This document shows positions 8,767 through 18,250 of a DNA stretch of 64,000 nt, piece by piece; the stretch's first letter is position 1, and every line of letters starts with the position of its first letter. The DNA is from Pseudomonas sp. NFACC02 (GTDB taxonomy: Bacteria > Pseudomonadota > Gammaproteobacteria > Pseudomonadales > Pseudomonadaceae), in assembly GCF_900110765.1 (NCBI RefSeq), contig NZ_FOEO01000001.1, positions 310,001 to 374,000 on the forward strand. Reading direction: 5' to 3'. The notes under the pieces were generated by a model. That model had not been told where the DNA came from. It ran no database searches and saw only the letters and a program-made list of their open reading frames with translations. A program made the position numbers and the translations under genes.

Positions 8767-10392
8767 TCAAACCTTGAACCGCGTCACCATTGCCTTCAGG
8801 TCCACCGCCAGCCGCGACAGTTCATGGCTGGCTGCGCTGGTCTGGTTGGCACCCGCCGCTGTCTGCGCCGCCAGGTCACGAATGTTCACCAGATTACGGT
8901 CCACCTCACGCGACACCTGCGCCTGCTCTTCCGAGGCGCTGGCGATCACCAGATTGCGCTCGTTGATCTGCGAGATCGCTTCGGTAATGAGTTCCAGAGC
9001 ATCGCCCGCCGAACTGGCCAGGCTCAACGTGCTGCGCGTGCTGTCGGTGTTGCGCGACATCGATTGCACAGCGTCGCCCGTGCGGGTCTGAATGCCCGCC
9101 ACCATCTGCTCGATTTCAGTGGTCGATTGCGCCGTACGGTGGGCCAGCGCCCGGACCTCATCGGCCACCACCGCAAAGCCACGCCCCGCCTCGCCCGCCC
9201 GCGCGGCTTCGATGGCGGCGTTCAGCGCCAGCAGATTGGTCTGTTCGGCGATCGAACGAATCACGTCGAGCACCTTGCCGATGTCGCGGCCCTGCTCCGC
9301 CAGGCCTTCCACCAAGCCCGTTGTCGCCTGAATCTGCTGAGTCATGTCCTGAATTGACTTGACCGTCTCAACCACCCGATCACGCCCCTCGCGTGCGGTC
9401 TGGTTGGATTGCTGCGAGGCTTCGGAGGTCGACACCGCATTGCGTGCCACCTCTTCCACTGCGGCGGTCATTTCGTTGACTGCGGTAGCCGCTTGTTCGA
9501 TTTCATTGTTTTGCTGCTGCAAACCGCGTGACGATTCTTCCGTTACCGCGCTCAGTTCCTCTGCGGCAGACGCCAGTTGCGTGGCCGAGCCGGAGATCAG
9601 CTCGAGGGTGTTGCGCAAGTTCTGTTGCATGGTTGCCAGCGCCTCTAACAACTGCGTGGCTTCGTCCTTGCCGTCCACCTCAATCGGTCGGGTCAAATCA
9701 CCGCCGGCAATTTCCTGCGCAACCTGCACCGCTCTAGACAGCGGGTTGACGATACTTTTAGTGAACAACCAGGCCAGCAAGACGGTCATCAGTGCAGCCA
9801 TCACAGAGACGGAAATAACGCCCACATTGGCGCCATCATATTGCTGTTTCGAAATAACCGCCGCGTCGCCCGCACTTTTCCTGTTGATGGTGATGAGCTG
9901 GTTAATCTGTACACCCATCAGGTCGGTCGCGTCCTTCATACGGGTATTGATCAAGGTGCGCATCTCTTCTGTCTTTTCCTGACGCGACAAGTCCAGTACT
10001 TGCGCCTGTACATCAAGGAACGTCGCCAGCGTCGTTTCGAACTGACGATAAACCGCCAACTCTTCCTCTCCGGCAGGCAACGCCGCGTAGTGCTTCCTGG
10101 CGTCCTGCAACTTGCCGATCAACTCCGCGATACGCCCTTCGGTTTCGCGCAATGCCGCAGGCTCGCGGTTGACCAGCGTGCGGAAGGACGTGATGCGCAG
10201 GCGCAAGCTGTTTTCCAGCATGTTGCCCAGGTAGCCCACGCTGGGCAGTTGATTGGTTTCAATGTCGGTGGTGGCCTGTCGAATCACGGCCAGGCGATTA
10301 AGCGAGAAGAAACCCAGCCCTATCACCAGCACGGCAATGAAGGCAAACCCCAGGAATGCGCGAGGCGCGATGTTCATGTGTCTAATCGACAT
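8767..10392 (-). CDS. Methyl-accepting chemotaxis protein
   Basis: A 541-residue chemoreceptor. The first membrane segment is at about residues 12-32, the second near 190-215, and between them is a mostly helical periplasmic domain of about 155 residues of the four-helix-bundle type. A HAMP domain and a long cytoplasmic hairpin follow, with the conserved tip [20 protein letters not shown]. No C-terminal pentapeptide tether is visible. The start could also be the Met five codons downstream (10377). The ligand is unknown; its position beside the kgu operon does not prove a sugar-acid ligand. Confidence 0.88.
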   Translation of the reverse strand: MSIRHMNIAPRAFLGFAFIAVLVIGLGFFSLNRLAVIRQATTDIETNQLPSVGYLGNMLENSLRLRITSFRTLVNREPAALRETEGRIAELIGKLQDARKHYAALPAGEEELAVYRQFETTLATFLDVQAQVLDLSRQEKTEEMRTLINTRMKDATDLMGVQINQLITINRKSAGDAAVISKQQYDGANVGVISVSVMAALMTVLLAWLFTKSIVNPLSRAVQVAQEIAGGDLTRPIEVDGKDEATQLLEALATMQQNLRNTLELISGSATQLASAAEELSAVTEESSRGLQQQNNEIEQAATAVNEMTAAVEEVARNAVSTSEASQQSNQTAREGRDRVVETVKSIQDMTQQIQATTGLVEGLAEQGRDIGKVLDVIRSIAEQTNLLALNAAIEAARAGEAGRGFAVVADEVRALAHRTAQSTTEIEQMVAGIQTRTGDAVQSMSRNTDSTRSTLSLASSAGDALELITEAISQINERNLVIASASEEQAQVSREVDRNLVNIRDLAAQTAAGANQTSAASHELSRLAVDLKAMVTRFKV

Positions 10393-11002
10393 GGAATGTC
10401 TCTCTTAAAAGATCAGGCTGAGGCGTCCATGCGTGAATCAAGCAAACTTTAGGGGGTTTCGTCGCCAAAGGATGGCTGCCATATAACGTGCAACTTCCAG
10501 TTTTGTGGCCACCTGATCTTCTATCGGCTGGGATCACTCTTTTATTCAGTCCAACTTTGGTCTTTTTTTAAAACAAATGTTTTGCTGACCCACTATCGAA
10601 GGGTCAAACGTTTGCGTATGAGTCAAAGGGTATGTTTGGCACGGTCCGGTATCAAACTCCCTTTATAGTCGATCATCCATCCATGATGGCTTAACGCCTT
10701 ATTTCAAAATAACGATTCAGCACCGATGATAGAAGTCTTATGGATATATCGATGCTTGATCCCGATCAACGCAACATAAATTTTTTATTGCCGTAGGATT
10801 TTTTTCCCATATCTGTCAGAAGTCGGTGCTACCTTTATCTGACTCGTGGTCTATGAGTCCGTGCGCCTGCGAATGTGACACATAACAATGCATCGTTGTG
10901 CTCTGGCATACGCGTTGCGTCGTTCCCGGCAGCCGACACACCGACCACTTTTTTCCTGCCCTGCGGAGCTCTGGAATTGCTCGATTGAACGAGGTAGGCC
11001 CC
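10393..11002. other. 610-bp intergenic region
   Basis: This gap separates the chemoreceptor gene from the DUF1652-type gene; the two are divergent, so it should carry both promoters. It is visibly richer in A and T than its neighbours, with T-runs near 10560 and 10800. I see no convincing gene, RNA or hrp box in it. Confidence 0.5.
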
Positions 11003-11266
11003 ATGAACAAAGTCACGTTTCCAAACGCTTGTCAGTTAATGCGCTGGCACTTCCACCCTGTGGGCTTTGAAGCCAATATGGATGCACCCAGCAGCATGGT
11101 GGCCCGCCTGTTCGACCGTGCCAGTGGCGAGACGGTGCTCGCGATCGCGGGAATTCCCTGCCAGACGGTGATGAACGCCATGGACGTTGAGCGCATCATC
11201 GAGGCCATTGAACTGGAACTGGAGACCTTCGCTCCCCAGCAGACGCTCTACCTCAATCGAGCTTGA
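11003..11266 (+). CDS. DUF1652-type small protein
   Basis: An 87-residue protein starting MNKVTFPNACQLMRWHFHPVGF. It resembles the small Pseudomonas-specific DUF1652 family, whose function I do not know. The frame is open upstream to 10898, but the ATG at 11003 follows GAGGTAGGCCCC and gives the expected family start. No signal peptide or membrane segment is visible. It is convergent with hrpV (stop to stop about 90 bp) and marks the point where the hrp locus ends on this side. Regulation by HrpL is unlikely, because no hrp box precedes it. Confidence 0.65.
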   Translation: MNKVTFPNACQLMRWHFHPVGFEANMDAPSSMVARLFDRASGETVLAIAGIPCQTVMNAMDVERIIEAIELELETFAPQQTLYLNRA

Positions 11267-11355
11267 CACCGCGTGTCGATGAGTTTTGACCACCGACTTG
11301 CCGACCGCAGCGACGCAATAACGGTCACGGCCGGGAAGCCGGACCGATGCAGGCG

Positions 11356-11715
11356 TCAGCGCCCCACGTCGTTCAAATGCTCTAGCCCCGCCAGCATCAG
11401 TTCGTGTCGACGAATCGTGTCCAGACTGGCCTGTGACTCAGACAGGCCAGGCACCGCGTGCCACACCACGAAGTCACGCTGCACATCGAGGAACAGAAAG
11501 TAATCGTTGAACCGCTCGGCCTGGGAGAACCTCCGCTCCAACGCATCCCGCAGCTGTTCGGGACGTAACGCCCGACCTTCGATGTGCAAGGCAATCCCCC
11601 AATCGCGATGCTCGCGTCGGCTGACAAAGGCCACCCCGGTCGCGACCGGCCAGATTGCCGCGCGTTCGGCCGCGACATGGGCGTAAAACGCCGCCTTTTC
11701 CGATACCCGAATCAT
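11356..11715 (-). CDS. hrpV: HrpV, T3SS regulator (anti-HrpS)
   Basis: A 119-residue cytoplasmic protein in the position and of the size of P. syringae HrpV. In that system HrpV binds HrpS and dampens activation of hrpL, and HrpG relieves it. The ATG at 11715 is preferred over an upstream TTG because AAGGA lies seven bases before it. The start is two bases after the hrpT stop, so the gene is the last of the hrpF-hrpG-hrcC-hrpT-hrpV operon. In P. syringae hrcU lies beyond hrpV; here it is replaced by a DUF1652-type gene, a chemoreceptor and the kgu operon. No motif of its own is known to me, so context carries the call. Confidence 0.85.
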   Translation of the reverse strand: MIRVSEKAAFYAHVAAERAAIWPVATGVAFVSRREHRDWGIALHIEGRALRPEQLRDALERRFSQAERFNDYFLFLDVQRDFVVWHAVPGLSESQASLDTIRRHELMLAGLEHLNDVGR

Positions 11716-11717
11716 GC

Positions 11718-11924
11718 TCAATCCTTAAGTGGCACAACGGTGAAGTCCAGTTCGTGGTCTCGCTCATCAAGTCCCTGACGCATATCGGGCGGCCACCAGA
11801 TCACCAACTCGCGATCATTGGAGTCCGGGCGCTTGCAGGCGTACCCCGAGCACCCGGAATGGCTCGCGCACCCCGTCAGGGTGGCGAACAGCATGAGCAG
11901 GAAGACGTAAACGCGCGCGGTCAT
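11718..11924 (-). CDS. hrpT: HrpT, T3SS outer-membrane lipoprotein
   Basis: A 68-residue lipoprotein with a short hydrophobic signal and lipobox LTGC, modified Cys at position 19. HrpT is the proposed pilotin-like partner of the HrcC secretin. The start overlaps the hrcC stop by four bases (ATGA type) and hrpV follows two bases after its stop, so the three genes are translationally linked. The mature part contains two further Cys (SGCSGYAC) that could be paired in the periplasm. Confidence 0.85.
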   Translation of the reverse strand: MTARVYVFLLMLFATLTGCASHSGCSGYACKRPDSNDRELVIWWPPDMRQGLDERDHELDFTVVPLKD

Positions 11925-14026
11925 GGTGTTGCCCCCTTGAGCAGCGAAGGTCGGTTCTGTCTGGCTTTGGTCGACACCTGCGGCTGACGCAAGGCGATGT
12001 AGATTTCACTCTCCGCACCCGGTTGTAACCAGGCACGAGGCCAGGCACTGACACCCATCACCCAGCGCCCGCCGCAACGGCTTTCATCGATGCGAACCGG
12101 TTTGCTCGTGGTGTTGCGCGCCACGACGACGGCAATGCCCCAGTCTTTTTTCGAGAACCATTGCGAGCGCTGCTTATCCAGCACCAGGCCTTCGCCCGGA
12201 TCGCACAGACTGTCGGCCTCGAACGGCAGTGCCTCACCGCTGTTGAATCCCACCGGCGCTACACCGTCCAGCAACTGGGTGAACACATTCTGTACGTCGC
12301 CACGGGTGGGTGTTTCGCCGCCGTCCCGACGTTGCTGGATACGTTTCATCTGGTCGTCGACATCATGCGGATTACTGATTTCGACATAACGCGAAGGGTT
12401 GACCTGATCGCCAATCAAACGCGGCGTGAGGATGAACAAGCGCTCACGCTGGTTGAGCTCGCGATTGCGCGATTGAAACAGCAACTTGCCAATGACCGGA
12501 ATGTCGCCCAGCAACGGGATCTTGTTGACCTTGTCGGTGGTTTCCAGCCCGTGAAAACCACCGATCACCAACGAACCGTGCTCGGCGATCACTGCCTGGG
12601 TGCTGACATTGCCCTTGCGCACCGCAGGCTGGTCCTCGTTGATCTGCGAGGTGTCGATCTGCCCGTCCTCGATGTCGACGATCAACTGCACCTGAGACTT
12701 GTCGCCCTTGTCCAGCGAACGCGGGATGACCTGCAAACTGGTACCGGCGGTGATCGGCTGAATGTCGGCCACCCGTTCCGAGGTGGCGGTAAGGTATTCG
12801 GTGCGGCTGAAATCGATCACCGCCGGCTGGTTTTCCAGGGTCAGGATCGAGGGATTGCCGATCACCGACGCGGCTCCGTTACCCTCCAGCGCATGCAGGT
12901 CGGCGGCGAACTTCCCGGCGTCCTGGATGAACAAGGTGGAACTGGTGCCTTGCTGGAACAGGTTCGCTCCTCCGCTGACGCTGCCGGCATTGAAATTCCA
13001 GCGGCTGGACAATTGCGCCAGCTCGTTGCGGTCGATATCGAGGATGACTGCGTCGATTTCGATCAGGTTGCGTGGGGTGTCGAGTTGCTTCACCAGTTTC
13101 TGGTACATCGCCTTGCGCTTGGGCAAGTCATAGATCAGTACCGCGTTATTGCGCACATCGGCACTGACACGGATTTTCGAACGGCGGCTTGAACTGCCCG
13201 CCCCACCAGCGCGCTTCCCTCTGGCGCCCAGCACCCGGTCCAGCCCCTGCTCCAGCGCACCGGTGTCGAAACCGCCACTGTCCAGGCCGCCATAATTCAA
13301 ACCGGTGGAATTGTTGCCGCCGGTCATGCCACTCGCGGAGCCGCCCTGGCCTTGCAACAGGCTCACGCCATTGATCGACTCTCCCCGTGAGCGATTTTCC
13401 AGCAGTTCCTGAAGAATGCTGGCGACGCCGGCCACGGTGAGCTGTTGGTCGCGATAGCGAATGGTACGGTCGGCGGCGTTGGCATATTTGAGCGGCAACA
13501 CCACGATGTCCTGTTTCTCGGCTTTTTCCGGTGCCTCGACCTTCTTGCTGTACGTGCGCACGAAGTCGACGTACTTGGCCGGACCGCGGACCAGCACCAC
13601 GCCTTCGTCGGGCAAGGCACCCCAGCCAAAACGCTTGTCCAGCAGGCCGACGTCGGACAAGGCCTGTTGCAGATCGTCGACGGCGTCAGGCGACACTTCG
13701 ATGCGCGCCGAGGTCTGTTCGCTCGTCGGGCTGATATACAGGGTTTCGTTGTACACAAACCACTGAAAATGATGCTCCTGGCCCAGCCGGTCGAGGAACG
13801 CCTGAGGGTTCTGAGCGCGTATACGCCCATCGAGCGTGCCGTGAATCGGCGCCATGTCCAGCCCGATGCCAAATTCCTTGGCGAAATCGCCCAGCGCCGT
13901 CGCCAGATCGGTCTGCCGCGCGTCATAGGCATACGCCGTGTGTTTCCAGGCGTCAGGGACCGCCGCCAGGGCGGGTGCCGTCACGCCAATCATCAGCAAA
14001 GGCAACCACATTAAGGCCTTGCGCAT
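11921..14026 (-). CDS. hrcC: HrcC, type III secretion secretin (SctC)
   Basis: A 701-residue outer-membrane ring protein. A Sec signal ends at about residue 21 (APALA/AVPD). N-terminal periplasmic N-domains follow, including LKYANAADRTI. A Gly/Ser-rich linker lies at about 220-290, and the secretin core is at about 300-560 with LIEIDAVILDIDRNEL and the conserved end KVNKIPLLGDIPVIGKLL. The tail after 560 is typical of Hrp1 secretins. It starts two bases downstream of the hrpG stop and overlaps hrpT. The gene is intact and of normal length for HrcC, so decay is not evident. It needs the inner-membrane export genes, which are not in this window. Confidence 0.94.
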   Translation of the reverse strand: MRKALMWLPLLMIGVTAPALAAVPDAWKHTAYAYDARQTDLATALGDFAKEFGIGLDMAPIHGTLDGRIRAQNPQAFLDRLGQEHHFQWFVYNETLYISPTSEQTSARIEVSPDAVDDLQQALSDVGLLDKRFGWGALPDEGVVLVRGPAKYVDFVRTYSKKVEAPEKAEKQDIVVLPLKYANAADRTIRYRDQQLTVAGVASILQELLENRSRGESINGVSLLQGQGGSASGMTGGNNSTGLNYGGLDSGGFDTGALEQGLDRVLGARGKRAGGAGSSSRRSKIRVSADVRNNAVLIYDLPKRKAMYQKLVKQLDTPRNLIEIDAVILDIDRNELAQLSSRWNFNAGSVSGGANLFQQGTSSTLFIQDAGKFAADLHALEGNGAASVIGNPSILTLENQPAVIDFSRTEYLTATSERVADIQPITAGTSLQVIPRSLDKGDKSQVQLIVDIEDGQIDTSQINEDQPAVRKGNVSTQAVIAEHGSLVIGGFHGLETTDKVNKIPLLGDIPVIGKLLFQSRNRELNQRERLFILTPRLIGDQVNPSRYVEISNPHDVDDQMKRIQQRRDGGETPTRGDVQNVFTQLLDGVAPVGFNSGEALPFEADSLCDPGEGLVLDKQRSQWFSKKDWGIAVVVARNTTSKPVRIDESRCGGRWVMGVSAWPRAWLQPGAESEIYIALRQPQVSTKARQNRPSLLKGATP

Positions 14027-14027
14027 T

Positions 14028-14459
14028 TCACACTCCCGGTTGCCAGGTATCGAGGATGGCGCGAGGCGAGGCCAAGGCCGTCGCGTTGCGCATCGAGGTC
14101 TGCATCAGGCTCAGCATCGCCGCGCGCTGGTTGGCCAGGCTTTCGAGGCGATCGAGCAGCGACTCAGGGGCGCAAGGATCCGGCAGCCAGCTGAGCAGCA
14201 CGACACAGCGTGTATCGGGGTCCAGCCCCAGCGCACCGTCGCAGGCACAGGCGACGCTGGCACCGCCCTGACCCAGCAAGGCATCGAGACGCTGCGGGTC
14301 GCTGCCGTCGTAGGGGTCCAGCACATCGAGCCTCAGACGCACGCCTTCCCCGTGCACGGATAATCGCGCGTTGGCGTCGTCGATCCAGCAGTCCAGCGGT
14401 GTGAGCGGACGCTGCTCACACCACTGAACGAGGATCGCCGTGAAGTCACTGAACGCCAT
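14028..14459 (-). CDS. hrpG: HrpG, T3SS chaperone-like/regulatory protein
   Basis: A 143-residue cytoplasmic protein in the hrpG slot between hrpF and hrcC. P. syringae HrpG has a chaperone-like fold and frees HrpS by binding HrpV. Its start overlaps the end of hrpF by 14 bp, and hrcC begins two bases after its stop. It is rich in Asp and Leu and has several Cys; I see no signal peptide or membrane segment. Identity rests on size, order and general resemblance. Confidence 0.85.
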   Translation of the reverse strand: MAFSDFTAILVQWCEQRPLTPLDCWIDDANARLSVHGEGVRLRLDVLDPYDGSDPQRLDALLGQGGASVACACDGALGLDPDTRCVVLLSWLPDPCAPESLLDRLESLANQRAAMLSLMQTSMRNATALASPRAILDTWQPGV

Positions 14460-14670
14460 CGATGATCGCTTTGGTGATGCCGTGTTTGGCGCGCAGCCCT
14501 TCGTTGAGGATCATGTTCGCCACGTTGGTTTGCTGGGAGGCATCGTTGAAGGCGCGCATGTCCTCCAGAGAACCGCTGTCGGACGCCGCTTCCGCGGCAT
14601 CGTCCATTTGGGTCTGGGCGCGGGTGAAGGAATGGTCGAGGTGGTTTTGCAAGGACTTGAAACTGATCAT
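14446..14670 (-). CDS. hrpF: HrpF, small T3SS co-chaperone of HrpG
   Basis: A 74-residue helical, acidic protein that begins MISFKSLQNHLDHSFTRAQ and ends AIIDGVQ, the same length as P. syringae HrpF as I remember it. HrpF is proposed to pair with HrpG and with pilin, like the YscE/YscG pair of other systems. It is the first gene of the hrpC operon. Its ATG (14670) lies about 30 bases after the end of an exact hrp box (14701-14729). Confidence 0.88.
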   Translation of the reverse strand: MISFKSLQNHLDHSFTRAQTQMDDAAEAASDSGSLEDMRAFNDASQQTNVANMILNEGLRAKHGITKAIIDGVQ

Positions 14671-14700
14671 GAAACAACTCCAACTGAAGGGTTCATTCCC

Positions 14701-14729
14701 TGAGTGGAAGCTGCCAGCGCTCCGGTTCC
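14701..14729 (-). promoter_or_regulatory. hrp box (HrpL promoter) of the hrpF-hrpV operon
   Basis: On the minus strand the sequence reads GGAACC, 16 bases, then CCACTCA, an exact fit to the HrpL consensus GGAACC-N15/16-CCACNNA. It starts in the last 60 bases between hrpE and hrpF and faces hrpF. Confidence 0.92.
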
Positions 14730-14770
14730 ATCCGTGGTTCATAAACCGCCACGGCGGCTTGAAGAAACCG

Positions 14771-15352
14771 TCATTCGCCGCCGCAGACGCCCAGCAAACC
14801 ACGGCGCAGGCGGGTCCAGTCGACATCGAACGCGCCGTTGGCGTCACTCAAACGCAGGCTTTGCGGGGCGAGCGTGGGGTCTGCCTTGAGTTGCCAGTGC
14901 TCGGCAAATCGACTCTGCGCAAGCCAGTGCCTGAGGTCGTCGAGCATCTCGGGATGCGCACCCAGTGTCGCCTGCGCTTCATAGGGCTGGCTGTCCGCAA
15001 GATGCCTCACCAGGGCGCGGGTGCGCTCGGCCAGCGTACTGTCATCCAGCAGCCGCGAGAGCGTGCGGGTCAGCAACGCCTCTACGGCGGCCATTGATTC
15101 GCGCTGAAGGGCCTGACGCTCCTGATCCAGGCCGTGCAGAAACTGATTGGCATTCGCCCAGAACTGGCCGAGCGCCTGATCTTTTTCCTGCTGCGCCTGA
15201 AGCCGGGCGTCCTCCAGAATCAGAACGGCTTCGCGGCGGGCCTTACTCAGCACCTCGGAGGCCAGCTGGATATCGGCGATGTCCTCACGACGCAGGAGCG
15301 GCTCAATGAGCACTGTGGATGGCGACAGAACAAGGCGGCGTTTGGCGAGCAT
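14771..15352 (-). CDS. hrpE: HrpE, T3SS ATPase stator (SctL family)
   Basis: A 193-residue cytoplasmic protein beginning MLAKRRLVLSPSTV. Residues about 25-110 are a long charged helix rich in Ala, Glu, Gln and Arg, as in FliH/SctL stators that tether the export ATPase. A smaller C-terminal domain follows. The gene is the last of the hrpA-hrpE operon, 33 bases after the hrpD stop and before the next hrp box. Its ATPase partner (hrcN) is not in the window. Confidence 0.88.
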   Translation of the reverse strand: MLAKRRLVLSPSTVLIEPLLRREDIADIQLASEVLSKARREAVLILEDARLQAQQEKDQALGQFWANANQFLHGLDQERQALQRESMAAVEALLTRTLSRLLDDSTLAERTRALVRHLADSQPYEAQATLGAHPEMLDDLRHWLAQSRFAEHWQLKADPTLAPQSLRLSDANGAFDVDWTRLRRGLLGVCGGE

Positions 15353-15385
15353 AGGGGCATCCTGAAAGGGTCGCGAGGGTCCGGT

Positions 15386-15928
15386 TCACGGCGTCGTGAC
15401 GCGCCACAACACCGACTGCCAGAGCGTGTGCAATTTGTTTGAGGGCATGTTCGTGACGGCCGGCTGCACTGCCTGCGGCGGCCAGCTCAGGCGCAAGCGT
15501 GACCAGCAATCCTCACCGACCCAGGCCGCCAGCAGCAGGCGCGGGTCGTCGATGGCCGGGTCCAGCCACACGCCGGGTCTCAGCGCCTTGGCCACCGCCC
15601 GGCACCAGCCTTCATAGACCGACGTCGGGCTTTGCGTCTTGCCATCGCCGACGGACGTCAGGCAAATACGGGCGGCCAGTTCCAGTGCCTGGTGCTGTTG
15701 ATCGGCCGGCAATGCCAACCATTGCAGGACCGCATTAACCGGCGTCGGCGGTTGGCAGGGTTCGATCTGCGCACTGTGTAAAAAAGCGGTTTGAAGTCCT
15801 TGCGGTGCGTCCATCAAGTCGTCTTCGGCCGCCCCGACGAGCGCCAGAAACGGTGCCTTCCACGCCGGATGCGCCCACTGCCAGGGCGCGCACCACCATT
15901 GAATCCAGCGCGCTTCGCTGTCGGACAT
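15386..15928 (-). CDS. hrpD: HrpD, T3SS sorting-platform protein (SctK family)
   Basis: A 180-residue protein without signal peptide, rich in Trp (ARWIQWWCAPWQWAHPAW at the start). SctK-type proteins join the cytoplasmic sorting platform to the inner ring. The start codon shares its A with the hrcJ stop (TGATG), so translation is coupled to HrcJ. Sequence conservation in this family is low; the call rests mainly on position between hrcJ and hrpE and on length. Confidence 0.85.
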   Translation of the reverse strand: MSDSEARWIQWWCAPWQWAHPAWKAPFLALVGAAEDDLMDAPQGLQTAFLHSAQIEPCQPPTPVNAVLQWLALPADQQHQALELAARICLTSVGDGKTQSPTSVYEGWCRAVAKALRPGVWLDPAIDDPRLLLAAWVGEDCWSRLRLSWPPQAVQPAVTNMPSNKLHTLWQSVLWRVTTP

Positions 15929-16731
15929 CAGGTGCGCACCGGCAGACCCGAACGATCGCCGCGACGCAGACCGAGGCGCTGGAGCAGCGCGGCCCGCCAG
16001 TCACCACGAACGCCCAGCACCACCAGAAAGATCAGCAGCAAGGCGGCGAACGGCGCGGCCCAGACCACGTATTTCCAGAACCCGAGGTGGTCGCTGTCGA
16101 CCAGAAACGGACCGAAATTAACCAGCCGTTCGGTGTCTTGAAACTCAGCGGCCGGGACGAACACGATGGCGAATTTCTTGGCGTCCAGAGGCTCACTCGA
16201 CATCCCGGGAATGCTGCTGGCGACCATTTGCTGAATGCGTCCGCGCACGCTATCAGGGTCGAGCGCTGGCGTGTGTTTGATGAACACGGCTGCCGAGGCG
16301 GGTTGCACCGGTTCGCCCGGCGCTACGCGCTCCGGCAACACCACGTGAACCCGTGCGACGATCACACCGTCAATCTGCGACAACGTGGCTTCCAGCTCCT
16401 GCGACAGCGCATAGATATAACGCGCACGCTCTTCCAGCGGCGTGGAAATCACCCCTTCCTTCTTGAAGATTTCACCCAGACTGGTGCGTGAACGTCTCGG
16501 CAAGCCTGCGGCGTCCAGGACTCGCACCGCACGGTTGATATCGCGGGTGGGGACGCTGATCGCCACGCCGGTCTTCTCGCTGCGCTTGCGTGCATCGATA
16601 TGCTGATCGGCGAGGTTGGCAATCACATCGTTGGCGTCCTGCTCGGACAGACCGCTGAACAGGTCGGTTTCGTCACTGCAGCCACTGAGCAGCAACATCA
16701 GGCACAACAGACCCGCAGTCAGATACTTCAC
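15928..16731 (-). CDS. hrcJ: HrcJ, inner-membrane ring lipoprotein (SctJ)
   Basis: A 267-residue lipoprotein with signal peptide and lipobox LLSGC (modified Cys18). The YscJ/FliF domain follows: LSEQDANDVIANL near 28, then GEIFKKEGVISTPLEERARY near 90 and ARVHVVLPER near 125. A C-terminal membrane helix is at about 215-240. It forms the periplasmic inner ring of the secretion machine. hrpB ends 9 bases upstream and hrpD starts on its stop codon. Confidence 0.95.
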   Translation of the reverse strand: MKYLTAGLLCLMLLLSGCSDETDLFSGLSEQDANDVIANLADQHIDARKRSEKTGVAISVPTRDINRAVRVLDAAGLPRRSRTSLGEIFKKEGVISTPLEERARYIYALSQELEATLSQIDGVIVARVHVVLPERVAPGEPVQPASAAVFIKHTPALDPDSVRGRIQQMVASSIPGMSSEPLDAKKFAIVFVPAAEFQDTERLVNFGPFLVDSDHLGFWKYVVWAAPFAALLLIFLVVLGVRGDWRAALLQRLGLRRGDRSGLPVRT

Positions 16732-16740
16732 GTCAGACCT

Positions 16741-17115
16741 CTATTGCAGGTTGGTCAACTTGTCGAGCGCCTGCGCGCTCTTGTTCACGACCTTGGTCGT
16801 CAACGCCATTTGCAACGAGTACTGCGACAGCGAGCGGCTCATCTGGACAATCTCCATCGGATCGTCAGTGGTCGAGGCATTTCTCATCTTTCGCACCGCT
16901 TGCTGAGACAGTTTGTCGGTGGCGCCCAGTCGCTCGGACAAGGCGCTGGCGATCTGTTCGGACAGATGGCTTTGCTGCAACGCCATGTCGGGACGCATGG
17001 CGGCATTGAACAGGTCGACATCCGCCTGCGAAGGCGCGCTCACCAATCCCTGATCCATGGACGGCTCAAGATCGGGGGATGACGGTTTGAGTTGATTGAT
17101 ATGGGAAACAGTCAC
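16741..17115 (-). CDS. hrpB: HrpB, T3SS inner-rod protein (SctI family)
   Basis: A 124-residue protein, the length of P. syringae HrpB. I chose the GTG at 17115 because GGAG lies seven bases in front of it and the upstream part of the open frame overlaps hrpZ with unlike composition. The C-terminal half (SRSLSQYSLQMALTTKVVNK) is helical and typical of inner-rod and needle-like subunits. It is exported by the machine itself and forms the rod under the pilus. It lies between hrpZ and hrcJ. Confidence 0.88.
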   Translation of the reverse strand: MTVSHINQLKPSSPDLEPSMDQGLVSAPSQADVDLFNAAMRPDMALQQSHLSEQIASALSERLGATDKLSQQAVRKMRNASTTDDPMEIVQMSRSLSQYSLQMALTTKVVNKSAQALDKLTNLQ

Positions 17116-17170
17116 GGGTGATCTCCGGCAGACGGTGTCGAGTGATAACGGCGAAGCCTGACTGAGAAGA

Positions 17171-18196
17171 TCAGGCGGCCTGAGCGGTGTGACCTGCGCC
17201 CACCAGGGCGGAAACGATTGCCGTGGCTGCCTGCGCCAGGGTGTTTTGCAGGTCGTGTTGCGCGAACAGCTGATTAGGCTGACCACCCGTGCCGCCGACG
17301 CCACCGCCGCCCTGGCTGGCTTCCAGGCCTTTTTCGAGCAATCCGCCGAGCAGCTTGCCCAGGTCCTGCGTCACACTGTTACCGGCGTTGACCGGCGTGC
17401 CCAGACCACCGCCAAGGTTATTGCCGCCGCCGTTGCCCAGGCTCGCGTTCATGCCCTGTTGCAACAGCCCGCCGAGCAATTGACCCAGGTCCTGAGTCGG
17501 GTTGCCGCCGCCAGGCATTTGCAGGGTCGAAAGGCCGTTGGATAACGCATTGCCGTCCAGTGGGCTGCCGCCACCATTCTGTTGCTGCTCCAATTGACCA
17601 CCCAGCATGTCCAGCGCGGCACGGAAGGCACCGGTTTCCTTGCTGTCCAGGTAGTTATCTTCCTTGAGTTCGTTCTTCCAGGAACCGGAATCCGGTGCCG
17701 GAAACTTGCTCGGGTTCTGGTCCATGAACTGCGCGATCTTGTCCAGCATCGGCATGTCATCGGAAGAGAACTTCGTTCCATCGCCCTGTTTGCTGAGCAG
17801 GTCATCCAGCGACGCTTTACCCAGACCGTTGAGCACTTGGGACATCAGGTCCGGCTTGCCGGAACCCGCGCCGCCGCCCAGACCGAAATCGGCCGCCGCG
17901 CCAAAGTTCTCGCCCAGTTTGTCCTTGATAACCGCGCCCAGCGCTGCCTTGATCATGTCGGGCGAGCCACCGATCATTGAGGCCAACGGGTTCATCTTTT
18001 CCATTTGCTTGCCGACCATCTTGCCCAGCGGCGAGTCCTGATCGAGATGACCGTCTTTGGTCAGGGCCTGTGCGAGCTTGTCGATGACGTCCTTGAGCGA
18101 CTGCGGACCTTGCTGCCCGCCGATGCCGCCGGTCGACGCGACCGTGCCGATGTGCGTGCTCTGCAGGGGATTGATATTGGCGTTGAGACTGATCAT
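17171..18196 (-). CDS. hrpZ: HrpZ harpin
   Basis: A 341-residue, Cys-free, glycine-rich, heat-stable-type harpin secreted by the T3SS; family members bind lipids, form pores and elicit plant defence. The start MISLNANINPLQ is as in HrpZ. Two imperfect repeats, TQDLGQLLGGLLQQGM and TQDLGKLLGGLLEKGL, lie near 235 and 275. A conserved helical segment, DNYLDSKETGAFRAALDMLG, is at about 180-200. It follows hrpA by 54 bases in the same operon and precedes hrpB. A harpin this complete argues against long-standing decay of the locus. Confidence 0.95.
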   Translation of the reverse strand: MISLNANINPLQSTHIGTVASTGGIGGQQGPQSLKDVIDKLAQALTKDGHLDQDSPLGKMVGKQMEKMNPLASMIGGSPDMIKAALGAVIKDKLGENFGAAADFGLGGGAGSGKPDLMSQVLNGLGKASLDDLLSKQGDGTKFSSDDMPMLDKIAQFMDQNPSKFPAPDSGSWKNELKEDNYLDSKETGAFRAALDMLGGQLEQQQNGGGSPLDGNALSNGLSTLQMPGGGNPTQDLGQLLGGLLQQGMNASLGNGGGNNLGGGLGTPVNAGNSVTQDLGKLLGGLLEKGLEASQGGGGVGGTGGQPNQLFAQHDLQNTLAQAATAIVSALVGAGHTAQAA

Positions 18197-18250
18197 GAAA
18201 CCTCCGTATTCAGGTGATTGCCCCCTTGATCAGAGGGCAGTCCAACAGGA

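Noticed and set aside
10521..10544. Possible FliA (flagellar sigma) promoter before the first chemoreceptor gene, minus strand GCCGATAG
   Set aside because: The -10 is close to GCCGATAA, but the TAAA element stands 12 rather than 15 bases away and the site is 130 bases from the start codon.
10633..10650. TGGCACG, resembling a sigma-54 -24 element
   Set aside because: The -12 position does not read TTGC and no enhancer-binding site is apparent.
17684..17710. GGAACC on the plus strand within hrpZ, as a possible hrp box
   Set aside because: No CCAC at 15 or 16 bases downstream and no gene follows on the plus strand.
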